A stretch of 64,000 bases of DNA from Oreohelix idahoensis (Eukaryota; Mollusca; Gastropoda; Stylommatophora; Oreohelicidae), in NCBI GenBank assembly GCA_024509875.1, contig JAMPIV010000293.1:1-64000 (forward strand), written 5' to 3'. The notes under the pieces are model-generated. The model worked only from the letters and a program-made list of their open reading frames with translations, did not search any database and had not been told where the DNA came from. The position numbers and the translations under genes were made by a program. Shown piece by piece: positions 21,571 to 33,330 of the stretch (positions are counted from its first letter, which is position 1; each line of letters opens with the position of its first letter).

Positions 21571-24500
21571 TATATTGGGGTCTTGTCCAGGGATAATTAG
21601 CTTACCAGTAATATTAGGATCTCCTGGTGGGAGAATTAAATCAGGGGGAAAAATTGTAAAAATTAAAAGTGTCCCTTAAAATAAAAGTTGGTGAATCTTC
21701 ACAGCCAGTGGTAGTTAATTGATTAATTAATTAATTAGAATTACTTTAGTTATAAAGGGAAGATAGGAGGTTAGCTGAAGAGAAGAGGTTACAATTTGAG
21801 GCTGAGAAAGAACTTAAGAGGTTGCAGATTGAGGCTGACAAGGAGGCAAAAGCATTGGAGGCAGAAGAAAAACGACAGCAAAGGGAAGCAGAAGATTGAC
21901 TGCCGAAAGGGAGGCAGCAGAAAAAAGATTGACTGCCGAAAGGGAGGCAGCAGAAAAAAGATTGACTGCCGAAAGGGAGGCAGAAGATAGAAGGTTGCAA
22001 AGGGAGCACGAATTACGACTAAGGGAGCTGGAATTACAAGGCCATGCTCCTGAAAATGGTGCCAGCCCTTTTGCCTCAGATGCTACGCCTAGTCAGGGAG
22101 CCTCAACATCAGCTATGGGGTTTCATTTAGACCATTTTGTTGAGAAAGACGATGACATAGAGGGGTACCTCAGTCGTTTTGAATTATTAGCTACTACATA
22201 TGGGTTAGAGAGAGAGAGGTGGAGTTTAAAGTTATCACAGGCACTGAGAGGTACTTCTTATGAAGTCTTCGCAAAAATGAACAGAGAAGACCAAGACAAT
22301 TATGACATGTTAAAGCAGGCTTTGTTGTTAAGATACGAAAAAAAATGGTGAATTTTATCGTAAGAAATTTAGAAATGCCAAACTGTTGTCTGGGGAGACA
22401 TACCACCAATTCTCTGCCAGACTGGAAACCTATTTGGAGAAATGGACTGCTCTGGGGAAGACCCAAGATCTTAAAGAGATGATCATGATAGAGCAATTGA
22501 GAGAGTCCATGGCTCCAGACTTGAGAAAATTTCTCATGGAACAAGGTGCAGAGAGATTGGGGGAGGTTTTAAATGTCGCTGAGAGGTATCAGGCAGCCCA
22601 GGCAGAGGTAAGTGGTGCTAAAAAGAAGCACATAGACAATTTTAAAGCTCCACAGCAATTTAATAAATTTGATAATAGAGAACAGGGTAATAAAGGTAGG
22701 ACAAACCTTGAACGGCCAAGAAATGACTATCGAGACAGAAACTCACAGTTCAATGACCAAAAATACAATGAAAGAAAACCGTTTAACCAAGGAAAAAGAT
22801 GGTGCAAATGGTGCAAGAAAGATAACCATAACACCGAATTTTGTAGAAGGAAACCTTCAAACATTGCTGCAATGAAGTCGGGGACTCAAAGATTAAAGGT
22901 TAATCCTAATGGACAGCAGGAACCTTATCTCCCCCCCCCCCCCCCCCCAGTTTGTGAGGATGTTATTTGTAATGGGGTCACCACAAGGTGCCTTTATGAT
23001 ACAGGTTTGGATTATGATTCAGTTGTGAAGTCAAGCCTAGTGGACCCAAGTCAGTATACCACAGAAACAGTGGAAATACAAGGGGCGACCAAGGACATAC
23101 CACTCATGACACTTCCCATCGCAAGGATAACGGTGAAAACTCGCTATGTGGAAGGAGAAATCAGAGCAGCAGTGATAGATGAACCAATCTACCCTCTGAT
23201 ATTGGGGTGTAGATACGTCTTCTTGGGGAATCCCGAGAGACCTGTGATCATGGCGACAGTGCAGACCAGGTCACAGAAAAAGGAGGAAGAAGGTGAAGCT
23301 ATAAATGCTCATCCAGAGGAGATGAGGAAGGCGCAGGCTGAGGATAAGACCCTTAAGCCATGTTTCAAAAAATTGCCCAAATGCCACACACCTCCAAGCA
23401 AGGGAGAATACTTTATGAAGAACAAACTATTATATAGGAAGGCCGGAACTGGAACAAATGGTCACAACCAGCTGGTTCTTCCCACTTCATACAGGGAAAA
23501 AGTGATGGAACTCGGGCATGCGATTCCCTTCAGTGGTCACATGGGGATCAGCGCCACAGGACAGCGTATAGCTTGTCATTACTTCTGGCCAGGGATAACA
23601 GAGGATATAAAAAGATATGTCTAATCCTGCCCAGAATGTCAACGGGTAGCTCCAAAGCATTGGACTGCTCCTGCAACTCTAGGGGAAATGCCCATAGTGG
23701 GAACACCTTTTGAGAGGGTTGCAGTGGATATTGTGGGACCTCTCACTCGGACCAAGAGGAGGAACAGTTACATCCTTACTCTGGTGGACACTTGTTCTAT
23801 GTGGGGAGAGGCGGTAGCCCTGCCATCAATTGATTCGAAACATGCAGCATATTTTAATAGGAAGGCAAAGGACAGAGAACTAGCTGTGGGAGAGAAGGTG
23901 CTGCTTCTACTACCCGGTAGCCAGAATAAATTACAAATTGGATGACAAGGTCCATATACGGTTCTAGAGAAGGTGTCTAGAACAAACTATAAAATTGACA
24001 AAAAGGGGAAGGAGAAAGTTTATCATGTAAACCTTTTAAAGAAGTATCTGGACAGACCACTCCAGGAAAGCACCCCCTTACTGACCTTAGCTATCGCAAC
24101 TCAAATGCAAAAGGAACCACTCACCTCACATGAATACCCATTACATCCTGGTGAAACAGCAGCACAGGTAAAAGTCAGTAAGCACCTGACTAAAAATCAG
24201 AGGGAGAGAGTTCTACAGGTTCTGGAAGAACATACAGATGTATTAACAGATAAACCAGGACATACAAATTTGCTACAGTATGACATGAAACTGGTAGACT
24301 CAAACCCAATCTGTATGAGAGCCTATTCTATTCCGTTCGCGAAGGAGAAGGCATTGAAGGAAGAAATAGATTATTTGTTGAAGGAGGGGATTATTTCACA
24401 CAGTGAATCATCTTTTAGCTCCAGTGTAGTTTTGTTGAGAAAACCGTCTGGGGAACACAGACTGTGCATAGATTACAGGAAACTGAATGCTGTCACAGAA

Positions 24501-25586
24501 GGACAAGTGGACCCATTACCAGACACAAAACAGTTATTTGCCAGATTAAACAAGGCAAAATACTTTTCAAAGGTGGATCTTAGTAAAGGCTATTACCAGA
24601 TTCCAGTGAAGCCTGAAGTGAGACCTTATTTAGCTTTTAGCACTTCGGATGGACATTATGAATTCAACATGCTACCATTCGGACTGAAAAATGCTCCGAG
24701 TATATTTTCAAGGATGATGCGCAAATTGTTGGATCCCCTGAATAACCCATGTATCACGAATTTCATGGATGATATTCTCGTCGCCACAGAGACATTTGAA
24801 GAACACATTGACTCCCTAAAAATGTTATTTGATAGGCTTAGGGAGGCGAACTTAACTGCTAGGCCAACAAAATGTTGTATTGTATGCAAAGAGTTGGAAT
24901 TCTTGGGACACACTGTATATCAGGGCAACATGACCCCTGACCCCAAGAACTTGGAAAAACTGCAGAGAGCACCTAGACCACAAACAAAAAAGGACGTGCG
25001 ATCATTCGTGTCGTTATGTGGTTTTTACTAAAAATATATCAACAATTTTAACTCAATATGTGCTCCTCTGACTGATTTGACTCGCAAGGGACATCCAGAT
25101 AAAATAATTTGGACGGCGCAATGTGAATTAGCGTTCCAAGAGTTAAAGGAAAAACTCACTAGCAAGCCTATTCTCAAACTGCCTGATTTGACACAGGACT
25201 TTGTCGTAAGAACAGATGCAAGTAATGTAGGACTCGGGGCGGCTTCATTGCAAAGATCATCTTCACCTGATGGGGAACTGAACCCAGTCGCTTATGCAAG
25301 CCGCAAATTGAATAAGGCGGAACAAGGATATTCCACAAGCGAAAAAGAATGTTTAGCGTTAATATGGGCAATGAAGAAGTTTCAAATCTACCTGTATGGT
25401 AGGACTTTTGTGGTCCAGACGGATCATCAGCCCCTAGTATTCTTATCTCAGGCTAAGCATGAAAACGCAAGATTGTTGAGGTGGTCTTTATTACTGCAAC
25501 CTTATCAGTTTAGTATTGAGTACATCCCAGGGTCATTGAATGTCGGTGCAGATTTCCTCAGTCGGCACCCCTGTGATCAAAATTAG
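21571..25586 (+). pseudogene. Gypsy (Gmr1-like) gag-pol, array copy 2, more decayed
   Basis: Domain order and the shared defects (TAA at 23622-23624, the same 162-codon integrase deletion, the same Gag repeat) match copy 1. Extra lesions: a 160-bp deletion at about 21752 that removes the Gag start (equivalent to copy 1 15153-15312), an added A near 22340 that shifts the frame, TGG to TGA at 23943-23945, and a Gln codon to TAA at 25029-25031 after 'CGFY'. The open pieces are 21896-22351 and 22386-23624 (Gag to integrase N-terminus, with CCHC and DTG), 23973-25031 (RT with FMDDIL) and 25077-25586 (RNase H). No part is likely to be expressed as a full polyprotein. Confidence 0.9.
22931..22948 (+). 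repeat. Poly(C) run in gag-pol
   Basis: About 18 consecutive C here, compared with about 10 at 16490 in copy 1 and 6 in element 3 at about 41865. It encodes a variable proline run between Gag and protease. Confidence 0.85.
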
Positions 25587-25673
25587 AGTAGTGGCAGGCG
25601 TGAGGAGTAATTTTATCTATGTGTATCACTGGTTTTGGAACTTGCCGTAGGCATGTTTTCAAGTGGGGAGATG

Positions 25674-28009
25674 TGTGATAAATTTAACCGTGATACAACG
25701 TTAAAATATATCCAAAGATAAAATGTAGGGATAAAAATAATGCGTAAGCTACTAGAAGACATGATCGCCCATGCCGCGGTTCACTACCCGCCATGGAAAC
25801 TAACTTGTTACACGCAAAGACAAAACGTTTACCCTTGGAGACGGGAGGGAACGGAGATCAAAAAGAAAAAATATGACTGAACACGTGCTTGAAACTAGCA
25901 AGGATAAAAAGACGCAATTGGTGGGGAAAGGAAAAAATTCCCGTCCCCAAGTTGACACAATGTAAAGAAATGGACAAAAGTGACCTTAGCTATTATACGC
26001 AACAGTCATTTCTTGGACGCTTTTACGATACTGAGTCCTTTTATTTGAATTCAGCGGCAAACGCATTATAGAAGATGCTCGAACATATTTCAAAAAAACA
26101 ACTAACCTTGAAAAAGTAACTTTTTCTTAATAATAATGTTAGGAATATAAAACCTAGCTAGTCTGATAGCACATTTTGAGTAGAGAAATAATATGCTTTC
26201 ATTTATACAGTCGGATAGATAATAATGAAGATATTGACAAAAGACTGTGTTGTTCATAACAGACGAGCGACTGCACTGTTAAAAAAAATGTCACTAATTT
26301 TCAAAAATTGCGGCCTTGAGACCCAAGTGCTAAAATCTAGTTGGAATGAAAGAGAGGGGAGAATAGTGGAAAATTGTGGCTAAAAATAACTTTAGAGACC
26401 GATTCGTGTAAAAAGGCATGTAGAACCAAGCGTGTTTTTTTATGAAAAAGCAAGTAGAGACAGACGGACCAACAGACAATAATACATACTTGACTGAGGT
26501 ATGACTGAATTGACTTTTGGTCGGAGGTTTGAAATTTGAAAGGGGGAAGTCGGTGATTGGCCACCGATAATCATATTATCGGCGCCCAGACGCGCATTTT
26601 TGCCATTCTACATAAATTGTCCATTAGTAGACACAGTAATTCTTCAGTGGTGTAGTTCCCAGAAGCTAATTGCCATATTTAGAGGGACGCCATACTAGAG
26701 CCAGCAGCTCAGCTGAGTTTTGCTAGAATATAACTGTGTTCTCTATTCATAACTCTGGTAAGACTGAAAGCATTTCTTTGTATATTTTAATATTGTTTAA
26801 TGTTTCGAGTGATTTGATACTGCCATATCAAAATCTATCCCTTACAACAAGTAAGGATTCGCTCTAGATCCCCAGCCCAAGTTCAGGGTCTAGAGACAAA
26901 CAAAATACATAAACGCCAGCAAAGATTATGAAGGGCGGATCAAGTGTTGAGATCAGTGGAACATATCACCTATCTTATTCAATAGCAGGAAGCTAATGAA
27001 CATATTTCAGAATATGTAGTCTTGGGGAACTAGTACTATGTGAAACCAACTTGGTAAGATGTGCTGTATGGTCAGAGAGATCTGACCCCGTCTATGTGGT
27101 GTTGTTGTGTAGTGTTGTGTGCAGAAGTGGCTCAGGAGGTAGAGTTCTGACACATGACCCAATACTTTTGTTGCAGAAGTGTGCGTTTCTGTTTGGCACC
27201 AAAGTGGTATCAAATGCTGAGTGATAAATACAAGTGTGGACCAGTGAAGTCTAGTGTTTTGTCAGAGCAGCCTTATATTGCCCCCAAGCACGGAGAGGTG
27301 GGGCCACCAGATTCCAGCACCAGAACTACTCAGTGAAGATACGTGAGCGTCTGGCCTGCTGGACCTTCACCAACTTATTTACTAACTAACACACCAACTA
27401 TATTACCATCACTAGAACCCACAAAAATTTTGGGAAATAAAATTTGTATTACTCCCATCAGTGAAGGGACAATGTTTGGTAGTCATAGACAGGGAGTGAT
27501 GATATCACTCCAACAGCATATTTAGAAATAAGTTCTCCTGGGACTATCTTAAGATAATTACTATTAATCAGTCATTTGAAATACATATGTACACATTTTC
27601 TAGTTTATTATGACATATATTCATGCATTTCATTCATAATTTCAAAACCTTTCATATGTTCTGACCAAAATAAAACCTTGGTTCAGAATAAATAAACTTA
27701 AAGAAAATTTAATATCAAAAATTTAAACAGCTTGAGTTAGTTCAGTGTGTTATAAATTTTATTAATATTATTAGACTTATTAAATATCTGTGTGTGTATG
27801 TAATCTACCACAACACATTACATATCAGTACCCTAGATTTTAACGTAGCCACATTCATTAGTAAAAAAGATATGTGTGAGGTCGTAAGTGGTAGCAAGAA
27901 GGGCCTTCTGTAAATTCACAGCTACATTTATCTCAGGAGCCTTCACAGCTGACCTCATGCATCACACTAGGTAATATCACAACCATACAGTACCATCAAA
28001 TCCACTACA
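25674..28009 (+). repeat. LTR 3 of gypsy array
   Basis: This is the 3' LTR of copy 2, followed by the TTGGA duplication at 28010-28014. Confidence 0.95.
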
Positions 28010-28014
28010 TTGGA

Positions 28015-28158
28015 CACCAATAAGTGACAAGTACCTACAGCAGTAGTGGTCTAGGAAAGATAAAGAGTTTTCATATCTCAGACAAGTGTCTAAATATGAA
28101 ATAAGAGTTTATCCCGAACACGAGCGTCCCAGTTGTCACGAGGTGTTTTGAGGAGATA
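28015..28158 (-). other. Leader of gag-only element next to its 5' LTR
   Basis: This is the continuation of 12328-12624 beyond the gypsy array. On the minus strand it begins right after the LTR, where a primer site is expected. I do not recognise a tRNA complement with confidence. Confidence 0.5.
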
Positions 28159-28584
28159 GGACAGCTTAAAATTCCCTCCAAATTCCAGGAGGCTGTTCCG
28201 GGCAGGGGTGGGCTGTGTGCAAATTCTGTTCTGGTCCCAGGGGTATCAAGTTACCTTCATTTCAACTCGCCCTAGCGTCCACCGTTTCCGGCTGTTTTAC
28301 ATGCGTCCAGTTCGTGAACAAAAACGGTCGACTTCCTGTTCGTAGCCTGTTTTTCACCTTTTCAAATAGAATGACTTTCGCTGGCAAAGTGAATAATTTA
28401 TTACTTTTGGCCATATGAATTCGCTAGCGAATAGTGAAATCTAAGACTAGAGAGAGAGAGACTCTTTCATTATAAGAATGAAAAAGTCAACTGAAGGGAA
28501 AAAGTTTTACAATCTAGCGAGAGATTTTAAGAGGAATAAAATAATAGACAGAAGAGAACGTCGGTGAGAAGTCGTTCCACGACA
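28159..28584 (-). repeat. LTR (5' LTR) of gag-only element
   Basis: Partner of 10545-10972. The similarity stops at 28584, where LINE B resumes. Confidence 0.8.
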
Positions 28585-31147
28585 TTACCAACCTCTTTCT
28601 TGCTGAGGAATCCACGATTTATGGCCTGAAAAAGTCTCCCAGCCGCTGCTTTTCGAGTGGCCAACTCTTCTTTGATGCCTCCCTTTCGGTCTATAATAGC
28701 TCCGAGATATTTAAAGTGGTCGACCTGCTCCAGGACCTGTTCTCCCAACTTAATCTAATGTTTTCTTTCTTCTCGTGATATCACAATGGATTTTGTTTTA
28801 GAGCTGCTTAAGACCATCCCTCTCTTCTCCAGCTCTTCCTTCCAGACTTGCAGGTTGGATTGGAGATGTGCCTCTGATTTAGCAATCAGGGCAACATCAT
28901 CAGCAAATGCCAGCTCCGAAATATAGACCTGTCTCATCTTCCAGTACCCTACTGAATACTTTCTTGTTATCTCCTTACATGCCTTGATGACATCGTCCAT
29001 AAGGAGTATGAAGAGGTAAGGTGATAGGATATCACCTTGTCTTACACCAGTGGTGGTCCTGAACTCTTCTGACTTATGGTTTGCTGTCCTCACATAATTT
29101 CTGCAAGACTTGTAGAAGCTCTGTATAGCATGAATCAGAGGTGCTGGAATATTCTTCCTTGCCACACAGTCCCAAAGTTTGCTCCAGGGGACCCTGTCAA
29201 ACGCCTTTTCCAGATCTATGAAACAAAGATGGATCTCACTCTTATACTCAAGGGCCTTTTCACTCAGCTGTCTGAGTGTGAAGATTAGGTCTTGAGTACT
29301 TCGGTTTGCTCGGAATCCGCACTGGACCTCATCCAATTGTGGCTCAGCTAGGATTCGGAGTCTCTGCTCTAGGATTCTAGAGTAGATTTTACCAGGGACA
29401 CTGAGAAGGGATATGCCTCTATGGTTTCCACATTGTTGATTGTCACCCTTTTTGAAAATTGGTGTTATGATGGCAATCTCCCAATCCTTTGGTATGGTCT
29501 TGTTGCACCATGCTGCCTGTAGGACCTTTAAGAGTAATAGGTCGCCTGATGCTCCCATGTACTTAACCATTTCTGGTGTTATACCATCATGCCCTGCTGC
29601 TTTGCCCATCTTGATTTTCTCTAGTGCTGCCCTCAGTTCTTCCATCTTTATGTCATCTTCACCATCATTGGTTTTCTCTTCTGTGCTAGTGGTTATCATT
29701 TCTGTTGCTTCACCATGCTCACCATCCAGGAGTTCCGAGAAATATTCTTTCCATCTTTCCATTACTTCCTTCGGGGCAGTAAGCAATTTGCCTTGCTTGT
29801 CCTTTATAAATTTGAGAGGGCATTGTTTTTCCTTCCTCATGTTCTTTAGGGTCTTATAGAACAATTTCTGGTTTTCTTGTGCATCTTTTTCTAGCTTTTC
29901 TCCAAATTCTTCCCAGGACTTCTGTTTTGCTGCTAGCACTTTTTCTTTGCTTCTGTTCTGAGTGTCACATATTCTCTATATTTTTCCATTTGTCCTGTTG
30001 TGTTTTTAGCTCCTAAGTATTGTTTCCATGCCATTTTCTTCTCTCTTATTTTCTCTTTGACTTCCTCTGTCCACCAAGGTGTCCTCTTTCTCTTGTTCCC
30101 AAGTCGGACTTCACCGCATGCTTCTGCAGCAGCTGTCTTTATGATATCCTTGAATTTATTCCAGAGGGTTTCCAAGTCATCAGGTCGTTCTTCTGTGTTG
30201 CTCACTGCTGTAGCAATAAGCCCCTGATATCTGGTCTTAATTTCTGGCTCTCTCAGCTTGTAGGTCCTAATGCTCATTTCTCCTGCTCGTTTACTTGGTT
30301 TCTTGCGTGATGTTGGGCAGTTCCTAGGCTGAGCAACTCTTTCAGTTGTTCGTTTGATTGTTAGCAGGTAGTGATCACTTCCAATCTCTGGCCCCCTCCA
30401 GACTCTTGCATCTCGGACATATCTGAATGAGCTTCTCCGAACAATGGCATAGTCGATCACTGACTTCTCATTCTTGGTTGGTTCACATCTAGTGTATGCA
30501 TGTATGCGCTTATGGGGGAACTTTGTGTTTGTAATATTCAGATTCTGCTCACTGCAGAATCTAAGGAGTCGCTTTCCATTGTCATTGAGAGTATCTTCTC
30601 CATATCTTCCGATAACTCCACCCCATCTAGCATGGTCATTTCCAACTCTGGCATTAAAATCTCCGAGCATGATAACTTCATCTAGGCAGTCATCCACTGT
30701 CCTTTGAAGCAGCTCGAAGAATTCCTCCTTGACCTCTGCTCTCTCATCCTCATTTGGCCCATACACTATGACCAGGTTGACTATGGTTTCTCCTTCTTTT
30801 AGTTTTACAACCATAATGCGCTCCGAGACAAAGTTCCATCCCTTGATACTATCTTTTTGATTTTGGGCCACAATGCAACCCACGCCCCCTTTAGCTCTTT
30901 CAGATATGGGTACACCACTGTAGAGCAACGTGTTGCCATCGAGATCCATGACTCCTTGTCCTTTTTTCTTCGTTTCCGTTATAGCCAGGATTTCTAGTTT
31001 TGCTTTCCTCATCTCTTCCACCAGCTCCTCTTCCTTCCCATTTATACTTCTTGTGTTCCAAGTTCCATAAGTCGTAGTCCGTAGTCCGTTGCAGTTCGTC
31101 GCCTTTAGAATCAGTCCGGTTTTCTCTCTTGTATTGCTCGTAATCAT
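28585..31147 (-). pseudogene. RTE-type ORF: endonuclease plus reverse transcriptase (LINE B, 5' piece)
   Basis: The start is ATG at 31147 on the minus strand. The N-terminal 'GTWNTRSING' and 'LEILAITETK' followed by 'GDFNARVGND' and 'IGSDHYLL' form the complete AP-endonuclease (29933-31147). After a 1-base frameshift at about 29936, RT follows (28755-29939) with 'QCGFRANRSTQDLIFTLRQL', 'FIDLEKAFDRVPW', 'GVRQGDILSP' and 'FADDVALIA'. A CAG-to-TAG nonsense lies near 28753, and the frame then runs on to the break at 28585. It is very close to copy A and supplies the endonuclease N-terminus that copy A lacks. It would act in target-primed reverse transcription, but this copy is dead. Confidence 0.9.
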
Positions 31148-31215
31148 AGTTTAAGACAAACAGGTGATTGGCCTGTTGTGCCTTTGCATGGTGGAGGGGC
31201 TGCCTCCTTACGTCC
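31148..31215 (-). other. LINE B 5' UTR
   Basis: Minus-strand leader of 68 bases from the element's 5' end (GGACGTAAGGAGGC) to the ORF ATG. Its end is fixed by the 13-bp duplication at 31216-31228. Confidence 0.75.
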
Positions 31216-31228
31216 TCATAGGTTCTTC

Positions 31229-31410
31229 ATTTTATTTAACATCTGCATTGCTATGGCCAGTCTCCTTCTGACCTCTTTTGAGCAGTCTCCATTGTTGTTA
31301 ATTAATTATGGAGCCAAGATATTCAACATTTGTGACATTTTCAATTTCCTCATCATTGATGGTAATTTTTGGTTGGCATCTTGTTTTGTCAGTGGACATT
31401 ATCATTAAAA
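31229..31410 (-). pseudogene. LINE C, upstream piece (RT connection region)
   Basis: The minus strand reads '[20 protein letters not shown]' then 'NNGDCSKEVRRRLAIAMQM', the common LINE RT motif with 'YLGS.I...G....E...RI..A'. It continues at 8553 once LINE B is ignored. One frameshift is visible in the asparagine-rich stretch. Confidence 0.75.
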
Positions 31411-31810
31411 CAGGTCAATAGATTCAAATACCTGGGCACATTAATAACAACGAATGGAAGATGCATCTCTGAAGTAAAGAGCAGAATAGCTCAGACAGAA
31501 ACAGCATTCTATAAAATGAACAGTATTTTTTGCAACGGTTCTTTGTCAATGGAAGTAAGAAAGAGAGTTCTTCAGTGTTATATAGAACCAATCCTGACGT
31601 ATGGGAGTGAGTCATGGACGGCTAGTAAACAAGTAGGGAAAGCACAGAGATGTGGTTTTACAGAAGAATGTTAAAAATACCATAGACAGCCAAAAAGAGT
31701 AATGAGGATGTCCTGAAAGAGGCCAAGGCGCAGAGAGAACTTATTTCACAACCCACTTTTTCTAGGCATGTTATGAGAAGAGGAAAGCTGGAATATATCG
31801 TAACAACAGG
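31411..31810 (+). pseudogene. LINE D, RT thumb fragment on plus strand
   Basis: The plus frame 'RFKYLGTLITTNGRCISEVKSRIAQTETAF' and 'RVLQCYIEPILTYGSESWTA' are the equivalent RT region of another LINE, in the opposite orientation to LINE C. It decays after 31674 and ends near 31810 in an 'RRGKLEYIVTTG' remnant. Confidence 0.7.
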
Positions 31811-31944
31811 TAAGGCCGGCCCTAGGAATTTTGCCGCCCCGTGCAATACCATACCTTGTCGCCCCAGCCCAACCTCAAATTAACCTTGTGTAGAGTTTTA
31901 GATATAAAATAACTGTCTGTAAGTGTAAGTTATCATTGTTAGCT
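31811..31944. other. Junction between LINE D and the Polinton
   Basis: It contains a GC-rich word GGCCGGCCCTAGG followed by TTTTGCCGCCCCGTGC, which looks like the end of a DNA transposon, but no partner end is seen. The left part of the Polinton is missing beyond this point. Confidence 0.3.
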
Positions 31945-32558
31945 ATGGACCCACGCTGGGTGCACCCTTTACGGCGTTGATTTCAGGCCCCACTGGATCT
32001 GGGAAAACTGTTTTTGTACAGCGTTTCTTACAACATATACGAGATATGGTGACACCTATCCCCGATGAAATTATATGGTATTATGGGGAATGGCAAGCTA
32101 TGTACCAAACTATGGAGGGCGTTCAGTTTATTGAAGGACTACCGGACATTGAGCAGTGGACAGGTGATAAGAAACGTTTGGTAGTTCTCGATGATTTGAT
32201 GAGCGAGACGGATGAGCGAGTAACTAATTTATTCACAAAAGGGAGTCATCACCGCAATCTAAGCGTAATATATATTGTCCAAAATTTATTTGCCAAAAAC
32301 AAAAAACACGGAACCATTAGCTTGAATTCTCATTATATAGTACTTTTCAAAAATCCACGCGATGGATCTCAGATTGTTAATCTAGCCAAACAGATGTACC
32401 CAGGTCATACTGCCTATGTCCAAGAAAGTTTTAAAGACGCGACGTCGACTCCACACGGCTATTTGCTAATCGACCTTCGTCAAGAAACACCAGACACTCT
32501 GCGACTTCGTACCCACATATTTCTACACGAACAGCAAGTCGTATACGTACCCAAGTAA
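31945..32558 (+). pseudogene. Polinton packaging ATPase (FtsK/HerA-type), frameshifted at its N-terminus
   Basis: It would pump DNA into capsids. Walker A is 'SGPTGSGKT' (about 31982-32008) and Walker B 'LVVLDDLM' (about 32179-32202). The frame is open from there to TAA at 32556-32558, with the length of the family's ATPase. The natural start appears to be ATG 31945: its first eight codons resemble the family's usual N-terminus (…DPR..HP), but they are in another frame than Walker A, so one base seems lost at about 31966-31968. The ATPase core itself looks undamaged. It is followed 4 bases later by the next gene. Confidence 0.85.
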
Positions 32559-32562
32559 CGAT

Positions 32563-32880
32563 ATGGGAGAAAAGGTAAAAAGACATGCTGATATGTTAAA
32601 GTTTCTAGGGACAGCCAAACCACCAGTCATCAAGGCTGTTATGAAAACAGCGTCACCCGGTCTGGTAGGAACACTCTGTGAATGTTGTCACAACGTATTA
32701 AAAGGTAACGTTACACTGACACCCCCTCAGAAGAGACGTATGCGTCGTTACAAAAACACCCTGCGAGCGCTTACCAAGAAGTAATTGTCGCTCAAAAGAC
32801 GAAAACAATTTTTACAAACTGGAGGATTCTTAGGTGCTCTCCTTGGACCGATACTAACTGTACTAAGAGGGTTCTTGTAG
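32563..32880 (+). pseudogene. Small basic Polinton protein, one nonsense codon
   Basis: ATG 32563 opens a 73-codon frame with 'CECCHNVLKGNVTLTPPQKR' and a basic tail, ending at TAA 32782-32784. The same frame continues past that stop for 31 codons with 'FLQTGGFLGALLGPILTVL' to TAG 32878-32880. In Polintons this basic-plus-hydrophobic arrangement is one small conserved protein, so the TAA is read as a nonsense mutation. Exact function is unknown; a DNA-associated or membrane-active virion role is possible. It ends directly at the next ATG (32881). Confidence 0.7.
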
Positions 32881-33330
32881 ATGGCGAAGAAAATGATTTT
32901 GATGGACCCTCGTTTGTTAGAGGCTCAAAAACCTTATAGACCCCCCGATGCTCTAAGGGATAACTTGGGAGAATTGGACAGTCAAATGCAACTAGTCTTG
33001 GAACGAGAAGATCTGTCAGTGGGTGACAAAGCTAGACTATATCAGCAAACACTGCAGCGTTATTTGACTCGTCTAGAACAGTACAGTCACGTACCTCTAG
33101 GTCTCGTGGATATTAAGTCTCCACTTAACGAGTCGAGTTCGAAACTTCCCATCGAACAACCGACTCTACTTAAAGACGAGATTGTCGACAAAAAATTTTA
33201 GTCCCCACCCGAACAAGTCACACCCACTAATCGAAAAAAGGTGGTTGCCAGTAAATTGCGAGAAACATCGTCGTATTCGCTCAGAACAAGGAAAAAGACA
33301 CCAAAGTGGGAAACATGGCCAAAGAAATGA
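32881..33330 (+). pseudogene. Conserved Polinton protein of unknown function, one nonsense codon
   Basis: ATG 32881 leads to a 106-codon frame, 'MAKKMILMDPRLLE', then a helical middle ('LDSQMQLVLEREDLSVGDKA'). TAG at 33199-33201 stops it, but the frame continues with a Lys/Arg-rich tail (RKKTPKWE) to TGA 33328-33330, overlapping the integrase start. I recognise the type from other Polintons, where it lies beside the capsid genes, but know no function. Confidence 0.65.

Larger units (their letters stand above)
12625..28014 (+). mobile_element. Tandem gypsy array: LTR-internal-LTR-internal-LTR with one TTGGA duplication
   Basis: Three LTRs of about 2.34 kb (12630-14969, 19225-21570, 25674-28009) alternate with two internal regions. 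TTGGA at 12625-12629 and 28010-28014 is a 5-bp target duplication around the entire array, and none flanks the middle LTR. This is the structure expected from recombination between LTRs of one insertion and a second copy or circle. Both internals share the same crippling changes, so they are duplicates of one defective element. Confidence 0.93.
10545..28584 (-). mobile_element. Gag-only LTR element (minus strand), split by the gypsy array
   Basis: It is bounded by two direct repeats of about 427 bp (10545-10972 and 28159-28584). Read on the minus strand the LTR starts TGTCGTGGAAC and ends AAGCTGTCA (CC in the other copy). A polypurine tract (AAAAGGGGGC, minus strand, about 10976-10986) lies just inside the downstream LTR, as expected. 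Without the nested array at 12630-28009 the internal region is only about 1.8 kb, with a single gag-like ORF and no protease, RT or integrase. It is therefore a non-autonomous element. No perfect target duplication is visible. Confidence 0.7.
8554..31228 (-). mobile_element. RTE-type LINE copy B, full length, later split, with 13-bp target duplication
   Basis: The minus-strand element's 3' end (TAAG repeats) is at 8567 and its 5' end at 31215. TCATAGGTTCTTC at 8554-8566 and 31216-31228 is the target duplication, and the flanks join into one older LINE (C). About 19.7 kb of later insertions lie between its two pieces (28585-31215 and 8567-8915). About 136 bp of LINE sequence expected at that junction, by comparison with copy A 7688-7823, is missing. 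Confidence 0.85.

Noticed and set aside
31811..31865. End of a DNA transposon (GGCCGGCCCTAGG...GCCGCCCCG)
   Set aside because: No partner terminus or target duplication was found in the window.
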